A stretch of DNA of 64,000 bases from Streptomyces hygroscopicus. GTDB lineage: Bacteria > Actinomycetota > Actinomycetes > Streptomycetales > Streptomycetaceae. The notes beneath the pieces are model-generated. The model made no database searches and had not been told where the DNA came from. It saw nothing but the letters and a program-made list of their open reading frames with translations. The position numbers and the translations under genes were made by a program. This document shows, in pieces, positions 8,946 through 17,011 of this stretch (positions within the stretch are counted from its first letter, which is position 1; the number at the start of each line of letters is the position of its first letter). The DNA lies in assembly GCA_002021875.1 (NCBI GenBank), contig CP018627.1, forward strand, positions 11,780,001-11,844,000. Reading direction: 5' to 3'.

Positions 8946-11900
8946 TCAGTCCTCCTTGAGGCCGGTGCGGAGGTGGTTCAGGAACGTCGCGGCCAGGGCT
9001 TCCAGCCGGTCCGCCGAGAGCAGCCCCTGACGGGTGTGCAGGTCGAGGGCGACCATGTCGCCGGCCCGCCGCAGATAGCCCATCAGGTCGAACTTGACCT
9101 CGCAGCCCAGGTCGCGGTGGGACGGCGTCCGAAGGCCCGGGGCCTGGCCGGCGGGGACCTCCACCAGAGAGATGAAGACCGTGGTGAGCGGGAAGCGGTC
9201 GTCGTCCGGCGCGGCGCCGATGTCGGCCATGACCTCGTCGTACTGGTAGTCCTGGTGCTCCATCGCCCGCACCGTGCCCTCCTGGAGCGCACGGACGAGC
9301 GAGGGGAAGCCGACGGCCCCGTCGCGCCGGTTCCGGATGCCGACCAGCGAGATGAAGTTTCCGATCAGGTTCTGGAACTCGGGCCGGGTGCGGCCGGCGG
9401 CCGGGGTCCCGATCACCAGGTCGTCGCGCTCGTAGAGGTCGTGCGCCATCAGCGTGTACGCGGCGAAGTAGACGGAAAACGCCGTGGTGCCGTGCTCGCG
9501 GCAGAAGGCGGCCACCTCGGCGCGCAGATCGTCCGGCACCGGGAACTGGTGGGCGATGCCCCGCGCCGCGTCCTCGGTCTCGGCACGGGCCGGGAGCAGC
9601 GGCCGCTCGTACGGCTCGGCGAACACCTCCTGCCAGTAACGGCGGTGGGGTTCGCAGGCACCGGGATCGGTGGCGAGCCGCTCGCGCCAGGCGATGTAGT
9701 CGCGGTAGCCGATGGGCAGCTCCGGCAGGCGCTCCGGCACGCCGCCGAGCAGATGGGTCAGCTCCTGGTGCAGCAGGCGCTGGCTGTACCCGTCCGAGAC
9801 CATGTGGTGGACGTTCCAGAGCAGCGTCGCCCGGTCCCCGTGGTGCAGCAACAGCGTGGCCCGGAAGAGCGGGGCCCGGCCGATCTCGATCGGGGTGTTC
9901 GCCTCCGCGATCCGCAGCTCCTCCATCCGTGCGCTCTGCTCGCTCTCCGGCAGGGTGCGCAGATCGACGGTCTCCACGGCGAAGGTCAACGCGTTTGCCG
10001 GGGTGAAGCCTTGATGGAGGGCCAGTGGCGCTTCGGGGTCCGCCGAGGTGTCGGCGGGGGTGAAGCCGGCCCGCAGGCTCTCATGCCGGTCGATCACGGT
10101 CCGCAGCGCCTGCTCGACGGCGGCGGCGCCGGTACCGTCGGGGAGCGCGAACAGGGCGGGCATGTTGCTCCACGAGCGGTTGACCCTGGGCAGATAGACG
10201 CTGCGGTAGCGGCGTTGCTGCGGGGAGAGCCCGGTGCGGTCCGGGTGGGTGCCGCGCGGGATGCCGCCCTGACTGTCCAAGGGGCGGTCGCGGAGTGCCT
10301 CGGCCATCGCACGCGCGGTGCGCAGCTGGTAGATCTCGCTCATCTCCAGCCGCCGACCCGTCGCGGCGAGCAGCCGCACGGACAGATCGGCCGCGTCGAG
10401 CGACGAGCCGCCGTGCTGGAAGAAGTCGGCGTCGGAGCGGTCGGGCGCGTCGGGCAGCACGGAGCGGAAGACCTCGGTGACCGACTGGGTGAGGCCGTCC
10501 CGGCCCTCGTCGGGTACATCGGTGCCTGGCGCGCGGGGCTCGGGCAGGGAGGTCCGGTCCACCTTCCCGTTGGCGGTGAGGGGCAGCTCGTCGAGCCGGT
10601 ACAGAGTGGACGGGATGTGGGCCGCAGGCAGCCGTTCACCAGCCCAGCGACGTAGCTCCGCCTCGTCCCCGTCGCCGGCGTCCGCCGCGTAGTGGCACAC
10701 CAGGCGCACCGCGCCGTCGGAACGCCGGTGGGCGACAACGACGGCGTTACGCACGGCCGGGTGCTCGCGCAGCGCGGCGGCGATGCCCTCGGGCTCGACC
10801 CGGTTGCCGTCGATCTTGACCTGGAAGTCGGAGCGGCCCAAGAGGTGGAGCTCGCCGTGCTCGCCGAGCCGGCCAAGGTCGCCGGTGCGGTACCAGACGG
10901 CCCCGGCGCCAGCGTCGGCCGGCTCCTCACCGAAGACGGCGTCGGCGGTCCCGGCGGGCGGGCCGACGAAGCGATCGGCCTGCTCGCCGGGGGCGTTGAG
11001 ATACCCGCGTGTGGAGTACGGGGTGCTGATCCAGACCTCGCCGTCGACCAGGGCCGCGTGGGTGCCGGGCAACGGCCGGCCGACCGGCTGGACCCCGGGC
11101 ACGGGCTCGGTGACGTCCTGCCAGAACTTGGCCAGGGTGGTCTCCGTGGGTCCGTAGAGGTTGACGACCTGGGTGGCGCCGAACCGCTCGCGCCATCCGG
11201 TGACGGCGGCCGCAGGCAGCGGCTCGCCCGCGAAGAAGGTCAACCGTAGCGCGTCGCCGGCGGCCCGGCCGTCCCGCGGGACCGAGGTCCAGCGGGCGGC
11301 GAGCGACGGCACGGTGTGGACGACGGTGATTCCGGCCGTCTCCAGCCAGCGGGGCACGCCGCCGACGGCGGTGGCCACGTCACGCGGCGGGACGCAGATG
11401 GTGGCGCCCGAGACCAGCGGGGTGAACAGGTCCCGCAGGACGACGTCGAAGGACAGTCCGGTGAGCTGGGGGAAGCGGTCGCCGGGGCCGATACCGAAGG
11501 TGTCCCGCTGCCAGGTGGTGAAGTGCGCGATACCGGCCCACCGCCCGTCGACCGCCTTGGGGGTGGAGGTGGTGCCGGAGGTGAAGAAGATGTAGCCGGG
11601 GCGGGCCTCGGCTCCAGCGGGGCCGGCACCGGGTGCCGGTCCGGCCGAGATGCCGCCGTCGCCCGGCTCGGCCGTCAACACCAGTTCCGCGCCGCTCTCC
11701 TGCATCATCGCGGTCCGCCGTGCCTCGGGCAGCGCCGGGTCGATGAGCACCAGACGGACGTCGGCCAGGACAGTGGCCACCACGGCGGTGATCAGCGCGG
11801 CGCTCCGCTCCCCGGTGACCGCGACGGAGCTCACCCGGGCGGCGACGATGTCGGCGGCGATGGCCCGCGCGTCCGACAGCAGCTCCCCGTAGCCGCGGGT

Positions 11901-11984
11901 GCGTCCGGCGTCTTCCATCGCGATGGCCCCGGAGTGGGTACGGGCGGCCGTTTCGACCAGGGTGGCGAGATTCGGGGTCGGCAT
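8946..11984 (-). CDS. Nonribosomal peptide synthetase, A-PCP-C
   Basis: The 1012-residue synthetase has domains in the order adenylation (about 1-485), carrier (about 497-570) and condensation (about 585-1012). A-domain motifs are FTSGTTSTPK 134-143, YGPTETT 277-283, YRTGDL 365-370 and NGK 472-474. The carrier serine is in HGGSS (524-528). The condensation motif HHMVSDG (726-732) is intact. Aligned by eye to GrsA, the nine specificity residues read D V R H F A L L A, nearest to the EntF serine code but with several changes. No thioesterase or reductase domain is present, so release is probably by the C domain onto a soluble amine. ATG 11984 is preferred over GTG 11993 because GGGAG ends 8 bases before it and overlaps the GTG. 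Confidence 0.9.
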   Translation of the reverse strand: MPTPNLATLVETAARTHSGAIAMEDAGRTRGYGELLSDARAIAADIVAARVSSVAVTGERSAALITAVVATVLADVRLVLIDPALPEARRTAMMQESGAELVLTAEPGDGGISAGPAPGAGPAGAEARPGYIFFTSGTTSTPKAVDGRWAGIAHFTTWQRDTFGIGPGDRFPQLTGLSFDVVLRDLFTPLVSGATICVPPRDVATAVGGVPRWLETAGITVVHTVPSLAARWTSVPRDGRAAGDALRLTFFAGEPLPAAAVTGWRERFGATQVVNLYGPTETTLAKFWQDVTEPVPGVQPVGRPLPGTHAALVDGEVWISTPYSTRGYLNAPGEQADRFVGPPAGTADAVFGEEPADAGAGAVWYRTGDLGRLGEHGELHLLGRSDFQVKIDGNRVEPEGIAAALREHPAVRNAVVVAHRRSDGAVRLVCHYAADAGDGDEAELRRWAGERLPAAHIPSTLYRLDELPLTANGKVDRTSLPEPRAPGTDVPDEGRDGLTQSVTEVFRSVLPDAPDRSDADFFQHGGSSLDAADLSVRLLAATGRRLEMSEIYQLRTARAMAEALRDRPLDSQGGIPRGTHPDRTGLSPQQRRYRSVYLPRVNRSWSNMPALFALPDGTGAAAVEQALRTVIDRHESLRAGFTPADTSADPEAPLALHQGFTPANALTFAVETVDLRTLPESEQSARMEELRIAEANTPIEIGRAPLFRATLLLHHGDRATLLWNVHHMVSDGYSQRLLHQELTHLLGGVPERLPELPIGYRDYIAWRERLATDPGACEPHRRYWQEVFAEPYERPLLPARAETEDAARGIAHQFPVPDDLRAEVAAFCREHGTTAFSVYFAAYTLMAHDLYERDDLVIGTPAAGRTRPEFQNLIGNFISLVGIRNRRDGAVGFPSLVRALQEGTVRAMEHQDYQYDEVMADIGAAPDDDRFPLTTVFISLVEVPAGQAPGLRTPSHRDLGCEVKFDLMGYLRRAGDMVALDLHTRQGLLSADRLEALAATFLNHLRTGLKED

Positions 11985-11989
11985 GGTTG

Positions 11990-12702
11990 TCACTCCCTGT
12001 CACGGGGATCGGAACAGTCGACGGGGCCCGCGGGCAGGCGGCGAGCCGTGGGAAACAGCGAGTGCGGGAAGTGCCGCGGTGCGGTGTGGGGGTTGCTGCG
12101 GGGGCCGCTCCCGCCCGGTGGCGTACGGTGCGGCCGCTCCGGCGGCCGGGGGAGCGCGGCCGGTTCCTCGCGCGTGCCTGCGTCCAGCACCGGCGCCGCC
12201 GACAGGGGTGTCCCGTCCGGCGCGGCGGCATCAGCCTTCCGCCAACTTGTGGTGTCGGCCAACCAGTTCGTCCGGTCCGCGCCCGCGCTCCGTGAGTGTA
12301 CGGTGAGCAGGACCGCCAGCGCCCGCACACAGGTGCGGACCTCGGCCGGACCGTCCACCCAGACGATCACGTCCGCGCCTTGGAGGGAAAGTCCGGCCGG
12401 TCCCGGTTCCGACGTCGGCCGCCCGAGCAGCAGTGGATGGCAGGGGCGCAGCAACGGCGGGATCACGCCGAGGGCGATCACCGGCAGCACCTCGGTCTGC
12501 GCGAGGGCGACGAGTGCCCCACGGCGGGCCCGTGCAGCGTCCTGGGCCCCAGGACCAGCGGAGGGCACGCCGCACGGGGGAGCGCGGCGACCGAGGTGGC
12601 CGCCGGCGGGACCGCACGGGTCCCGTCGGCGTCGTGCAGCAGGAAGTCGCACACGGAACCGCCGTGCGGCGCACACCATGATCGGGCGGGGGTGTCAGCC
12701 AT
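11990..12702 (-). pseudogene. Unknown operon protein with a frameshift
   Basis: A reading frame opens with ATG at 12702, inside the last codons of the dioxygenase gene. It gives a coding-like N terminus (ARSWCAPHGGSVCDFLLHDA) until about 12550. The coding character then passes to another frame with LVALAQTEVLPVIALGVIPP and LQGADVIVWVDGPAEVRTCV. That frame runs to a TGA at 11990-11992, six bases before the NRPS start. Joining the frames near the G/C run around 12540-12560 would give about 235 residues. I do not recognise the family. A sequencing error, a real mutation or programmed shifting could explain the break. The tight packing argues that it was a genuine operon member. Confidence 0.5.
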
Positions 12703-13729
12703 TCACGAGGTGACGGGTGCCCGGCATGAAGTGCTGGGCGTGCGGCTCCAGATCGTCGACGTTGACCGTCTTGATGATCCACCGGCTGCACAGCTCCTCC
12801 GGCTTGCGCACCTTCACCACCTCCTTGGCGTGCACGGTGTGGTTGTTGTACGTGATCACGAAGTCGCCGGGCTCGATGAACACGCGCTGCTTGAGGGCGT
12901 GCAGGGTCGCGGAGACCTTGGGCACGATCGCCCTGGCGGCGTCGGTCACGCCGATCGTGCGGTTCTCGAAGTAGCGCAGGTCGTCCTCGCCGCCGATGAT
13001 CGGGTGACGGTCGGCCTCGCCCAGCTCCAGGGTGCCGCCCATCACGGTCAGGTCATCGAAAGGCGTGTAGAACTGCGGGCTGCGCAGCAGTTCCAGTTCC
13101 TCCTCGAAGGCCCCGATGACGTCGATGTTGCGGACGAAGGAGGTGTACACCTCGTTCTCCGGGTTGCTGCGCATGCCCACCATGTACACCTGGTCGGGGC
13201 GGACGAAGTGGTTGGCCAGGTCCTTGTGGAAGTGGATCGTGTCGAGCGCCTTCTGCGACTGGGTCGACTGCATGGAGCGCTTGGGGTAGATGTCCTGAAA
13301 GACGTCGCCGTCGTTGATGTTCAAGTATCCGATCGGCGGGGTGCCCGCGAGTTGGGCGAAGAGGGCGAGGAAGCCCTCCGCGACGAAGGTCCGCTTCAGC
13401 TCGTACTTCGACTTCACGGGCTCGTCGAAGTCGAAGACCGGTACGTCGCGGTCGTAGGGGACGTTCTTCAGGACGACGGCTGGCTCCTTGTGCCGGTCAC
13501 GGCCCGCGAGGCCGGATACATACGAGCGGAAGCGCTCGGGTACGACGCCGTCCTCGATCAGTCGGCCTATCTGGAACGCGTGGGCGTCGTAGAGGCGGTA
13601 CGGATTGGCCATCACCGTCCCGATTGCCTCGGCGAGCGCCGCGGACTCCTCGTCGGTGAAGACGAATTCCGGTGTGATCCGCCAGTCGGTGGACATGCTG
13701 GCGGTGCTGCCTGCGGGCGCGGTCGTCAT
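12695..13729 (-). CDS. Fe(II)/2-oxoglutarate dioxygenase, clavaminate-synthase-like
   Basis: A 344-residue TauD/clavaminate-synthase-like oxygenase. The iron triad is visible as H168 and D170 in HFHKD and H300 in NNHTVHAKE; R316 in SRW is the likely 2-oxoglutarate-binding arginine. Such enzymes hydroxylate or desaturate free amino acids or carrier-bound residues. HxD replaces the HxE of clavaminate synthase and VioC. The ATG at 13729 has GGAGG 6 bases upstream. It is the first gene of the minus-strand operon and overlaps the next one by 8 bases. The frame stays open upstream into a ketosynthase relic, but the dioxygenase has its own start. It probably supplies or tailors a hydroxylated amino acid for the NRPS or ligases. 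Confidence 0.85.
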   Translation of the reverse strand: MTTAPAGSTASMSTDWRITPEFVFTDEESAALAEAIGTVMANPYRLYDAHAFQIGRLIEDGVVPERFRSYVSGLAGRDRHKEPAVVLKNVPYDRDVPVFDFDEPVKSKYELKRTFVAEGFLALFAQLAGTPPIGYLNINDGDVFQDIYPKRSMQSTQSQKALDTIHFHKDLANHFVRPDQVYMVGMRSNPENEVYTSFVRNIDVIGAFEEELELLRSPQFYTPFDDLTVMGGTLELGEADRHPIIGGEDDLRYFENRTIGVTDAARAIVPKVSATLHALKQRVFIEPGDFVITYNNHTVHAKEVVKVRKPEELCSRWIIKTVNVDDLEPHAQHFMPGTRHLVNG

Positions 13730-13777
13730 ATGTTCCTCCGTCGAGTGCGGACTGCAAAAGGGCCGGATGACACTGTC

Positions 13778-13815
13778 GGACTCTGGAAGGGGCGGCGTGA
13801 CCCCGGCCAGAGTCC
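13778..13815. promoter_or_regulatory. Inverted repeat upstream of the peptide operon
   Basis: GGACTCTGG (13778-13786) and CCAGAGTCC (13807-13815) are exact reverse complements with a 20-base loop. They lie in the 269-bp divergent region between the dioxygenase start (13729) and a truncated regulator gene (13999). It may be an operator or a leader hairpin. There is no T-run to suggest a terminator. Confidence 0.4.
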
Positions 13816-13998
13816 GCGGGTGGCAGCAAGTGGACGGCAACAACCGGCCAGTGCACAGGCTGCCCTGTTGAGCCGTACTGCCGGAGTTCCGCAAGACACA
13901 TGCGGAACATCTCGCTCCGACCTCAGCATCTGGTACGCGTCTGTGATCTTTTCCGTGTACACGTGCATACTGCGGAGACGGCATGTGGCAGGGGATAC

Positions 13999-14185
13999 AT
14001 GGGGGGAAAATCCTTGCTGCCCGAACTCGATCAGGTGTGCATACGGATCTACGCGGCGCTGGTTTGGGCGCCTCACAGCACGAAGGACGCGCTACGCGCG
14101 CAGACAGGGCTCCCCGCAGAGGTACTCGACAAGCACCTGGCCGATCTGCGAGGTCTGCGGTTCGCTGTACAGAGCGCGGGTCGAC
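13999..14185 (+). pseudogene. Truncated HTH regulator (LuxR/TrmB-like N terminus)
   Basis: An ATG at 13999 with AGGGGA upstream opens LDQVCIRIYAALVWAPHSTK followed by LRAQTGLPAEVLDKHLADLR. This resembles the N-terminal winged-helix segment of large Streptomyces LuxR-type or TrmB-like regulators. After about 62 residues the frame runs into the antisense of the ketosynthase relic, and the rest of the gene is gone. It is divergent from the dioxygenase, so it was probably a pathway regulator that was destroyed when the ketosynthase segment was joined here. The junction lies near 14181-14186. Confidence 0.5.
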
Positions 14186-15265
14186 GCCTGCGGCCGGGCC
14201 CATGTGGCCGATGTTGCCCTTGGCCGAGCTGATCAGGCTGCGGGACTCGGGGGTGACGCCGTGCGCGGCGAACATCTCGCCGAGCGCGGTGACCTTGATC
14301 GGGTCTCCCACGATGGTGCCGCCGGTGCCGTGGGCCTCGAAGTAACCGATGGTCGACGGGCCGACATCGGCGTCGGCGAACGCGGCCTCCATCAGCGCGC
14401 GCTGGCCGCTGATCGAGGGTGCCGTGAAACCGGCCCGGTCGGCAGCGTCGTTGTTGACGGCCGAGCCCAGGATGACGGCGTAGATGTTGTTGTCGCGAAC
14501 CGCGTCCTCGAGCCATCGCAGGACGACCGTCCCGGCGCCCGTACCGAAGATGGTGCCGTCGGCTTCGTGGTCGAACGGTCGGCAGTGGCCGGACTTGGAG
14601 TAGATCCCGCCCTCGGCCGACCAGTAGCCCGACACCACGGTCGGCTCCACCTCGGCTCCGCCCGCGACCGCGGTCTCGCATTCGCCGTTCATCAGCGAGG
14701 GGCACGCCATGTGGACCGCGACGAGCGACGACGAACAGGCGGTCACCACGTTGACGCTGGGACCGCCCAGTCCCAGCTTGTAGGAAACGGTCGGCGCGAC
14801 GTAGTCCGTCGTGTTACCGATCGAGACCGTCATCTGCCCCACGGCCTGTACGCGCTCCTGGTGGTGCCTGACGTTCTGCGGCTCGTAGGCGTTCGGAGCG
14901 CTGCCGGCGAAGACACCTACCCGTCCAGGATCGGAGAACGGATCGTAGCCGGTGTCCTCGGGCGCGGTGTGCATGGACTCCAGGAACAGCCGGTGCTGAG
15001 GATCCCGGACCTCCGCCTCCCGGGGAGTGAACCGGAAAACGCGTGCGTCGAACTTCTCCACCTCGGCGAACGACGGCCGCTCCTTGACATGCGCAGGGTT
15101 CTTGGCCATTTCGGGATCGATGCCCGCATCGATCAACTCTTCCAGCGACCACGTGGTAATGCTCTCCGTGCCCGCCTTGAGATTCGACCAGTACTTTCCC
15201 GCATCACGAGCACCGGGAAGCCGGCAATTGATGCCCACGATGGCGAACTTCTGGGTGCTGCTCAT
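14181..15265 (-). pseudogene. Ketosynthase (PKS KS domain) copy 1, 3'-truncated
   Basis: The gene starts at ATG 15265 (AGGAGAGAA upstream) and encodes a typical type I ketosynthase: FAIVGINCRLPGA at the N terminus, active-site Cys177 in TACSSS, His312 in EAHGTG and His354 in KGNIGHMGPAAG. The domain stops at about residue 360, where about 65 residues would normally follow, and is joined to the antisense of a regulator fragment. All three catalytic residues remain but the fold is incomplete. The first 293 codons are identical to copy 2 at 32128 as part of a 1585-bp inverted repeat. The open frame continues into the dioxygenase gene by chance. Confidence 0.85.
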
Positions 15266-15751
15266 TTCTCTCCTGGTTCGACGTAGATGTGGGCACGGCG
15301 AAGTACCTCCCTCGGCGGGGCGCACTCAGTCGGTTAACAGCAGAAACAAGGTGCTGGTGCGGATGCTCAGATGCGGCGGGAGCAGATTATCCGGCAGGGC
15401 CGGCTGACCGTCGCCGCCTTTACGGAAAGGGTGACCGAATCAACCCCGCTTGGGTCCAAAGACTATCGGCCGTAGGTAGGCCGCGCCTCGTCCGGTGCGG
15501 CCAAATCCGCAACATCGACTTGTTCGGCCCAGCCAGCGGTAATCGGCTTTCGGCCGCAGAGTTGTGCGCCCGGTCGACTCTCCTGAGCCGTACACAAAAT
15601 CGACTGGAACACTCGGCGAACGGTGTCCACAGACAGCGGGACACGGTTCTTCGGCACTTTTCGTGAAGTAAGTCAACGGGCTGGCGGATACGGCGTTCGA
15701 GGAGGCCAAGTCCGGCGCGTCCATAGTGCCGACGCTCGAGTATCCTAAAAT
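15266..15751. other. Upstream (promoter) region of ketosynthase copy 1, no gene seen
   Basis: The 486 bases between the ketosynthase start and the transposase relic contain no convincing gene. Small frames on both strands here are repeated exactly in the other arm at 31642-32127, but none shows a recognisable motif or coding bias. The region probably holds the ketosynthase promoter. It is less GC-rich than the coding sequence near 15560-15760. Confidence 0.5.
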
Positions 15752-15971
15752 TCACGTGAAATCTGCCGGGTGATCATGTTGCCCCGGCGCCGCCACGGGC
15801 TTGGGAGATGGCTTGAGCGGCACGACAGAGTTCATAGAGAAGTGGCCGGTGTTCGGCCGGTACGAGCAGGCGGCAGTCTGGGGGCTGGCCCAGTAGCCGT
15901 GTTCGTGGCCGATCGGGCGCTTCCAGCCGCAAACGCTGTGCAGCCGACGGGTGTTGTAGAAGTCGGTGGTC
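15752..15971 (-). pseudogene. IS3-type transposase C-terminal relic (left copy)
   Basis: Read on the minus strand this encodes ATWTTDFYNTRRLHSVCGWK and WASPQTAACSYRP to a TGA at 15752. The first part is the C-terminal end of an IS3-family integrase-core transposase. It is cut at 15971, where an IS630-type element begins. The same relic continues further upstream in the right arm (31000-31641). Confidence 0.65.
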
Positions 15972-15985
15972 TACTGAGTTTTTCG

Positions 15986-16551
15986 TTAGTTCCGTGGTGG
16001 TTCAGGATGGATTGTCAATCCGGTGTGAGTGAGGAAGGACCACGGGAGTTGTTCGTTGGAGCAGATCCGGTGGATGCCGCGTTCGGCCGCGTCGGCGACA
16101 TCGGCGAGGCGGTCGCCGGCGAGGTTGGCCAGCTCGCGGGCCTTGATGGCCGACCACAGCAGTTCCACTGGGTTGAGTTCGGGTGCGTAGGCCGGCAGCC
16201 GCTCCAGTGTCAGCCAGGCCTGCTCGGCCGCCCAGGCCCGCATGCTCCGACTCCAGTGGGCCGACAGTCCGTCCCACACCAACACCACCGACTCACCGCG
16301 TAGAAGGTCTTGACGTGTTCCAACACTTCGATCAAGGAAGTGGTGTCATAGCTGCCCGGCTTGAGGTGGAAGCACAGCCGCGGGCCACGTTCAAGGTCAG
16401 CGGCGTGGTAGCCCAGCGCGGCGGCCATCCCGGCTCGTTTCCAGTTCAGCCGGTGCCGCAGTGTGGGAGTGCGCCCGTGGGATGCGTAGGTGCGGCGGAA
16501 CCTGGGGCAGCAGCGACACACCCGATTCGTCGAAGAACACAATCCAGGCAC
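15986..16551 (-). pseudogene. IS630-family transposase, frameshifted and 5'-truncated
   Basis: From 16551 the minus strand reads RRTYASHGRTPTLRHRLNWK, then LCFHLKPGSYDTTSLIEVLE. After a frame change near 16300 it reads VLVWDGLSAHW and LPAYAPELNPVELLWSAIK, the second Asp and the Glu region of the DDE site. The N-terminal DNA-binding part is missing because another transposase fragment begins at 16558. The element's 3' end abuts the left inverted-repeat arm at a TA, the usual IS630 target, so it inserted into the IS3-type relic. Confidence 0.75.
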
Positions 16552-16557
16552 GTTTCC

Positions 16558-16920
16558 TCACCGCCCCCTTTCGGTGCCGAGCAGGATGATGAGCTCACGG
16601 ACTTCTTCGGATATCGATGGGCGCCCCGGGGAGCGCGGTTGGGTCCGCTTCTTCTTCACCAGGCGCTGTTGCCAGGCGAGCAGAGTGGGGGGGGTGACGA
16701 TCAGGTGGCTGCGGAGAGCATGGGATAGGAGCCGCGCGAGCGCGGCGAGCAGCGCTCGGTCCGGCCAGTTGGGCTTCGGGACGGGCACCTGCCGACGCAG
16801 CACAGCGACCTCGTGCCGGAGGATGAGTATCTCGGCGTTCTTGGCCGCGGTAGATCGGCACAGCAGAGCGAGCCATGCGCAGATTCGCGTGGCGAGCAGG
16901 TAGATCATCCGTAGGAGCAC
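16558..16920 (-). pseudogene. Integrase-core transposase N-terminal fragment
   Basis: The 120-residue frame carries [20 protein letters not shown] and a leucine-rich helical N terminus, as in the transposases at 2279 and 26790-27778. It also carries LLAWQQRLVKKK and an RPSISEEVRELI segment. The catalytic core is absent and the reading stops at 16558, where the IS630 relic starts. It is a deletion remnant. Confidence 0.65.
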
Positions 16921-17011
16921 AATGCCGGATCATGCCCGACCGCGGGGTCAACGCGCTGGTCATCGGCGATGAAACTGTTTTGAAGCGCTACGAGCGGAAA
17001 CGCTGAACGGC

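Larger units (their letters stand above)
14387..15971. repeat. Left arm of 1585-bp inverted repeat
   Basis: This stretch is the reverse complement of 31422-33006; paired positions sum to 47393 at every point checked. It holds the first 293 codons of a ketosynthase gene, its upstream region and the 3' end of an IS3-type transposase relic. The inner boundary (15971/15972) meets an IS630-type element that begins after CTA. The outer boundary lies inside the ketosynthase, where the copies diverge. Identical arms in inverted orientation can support inversion of the 15.45-kb interval. Confidence 0.95.

Noticed and set aside
12296..15286. A 996-codon plus-strand frame opposite the dioxygenase and ketosynthase
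   Set aside because: It is an antisense shadow: no family motifs, and composition rich in Val/Arg/Asp/Gly as expected from complementing real genes.
12695..15325. A single 876-codon open frame joining ketosynthase and dioxygenase
   Set aside because: The dioxygenase has its own ribosome site and ATG at 13729, the middle shows no homology, and the ketosynthase is truncated. The open frame is a chance effect of high GC.
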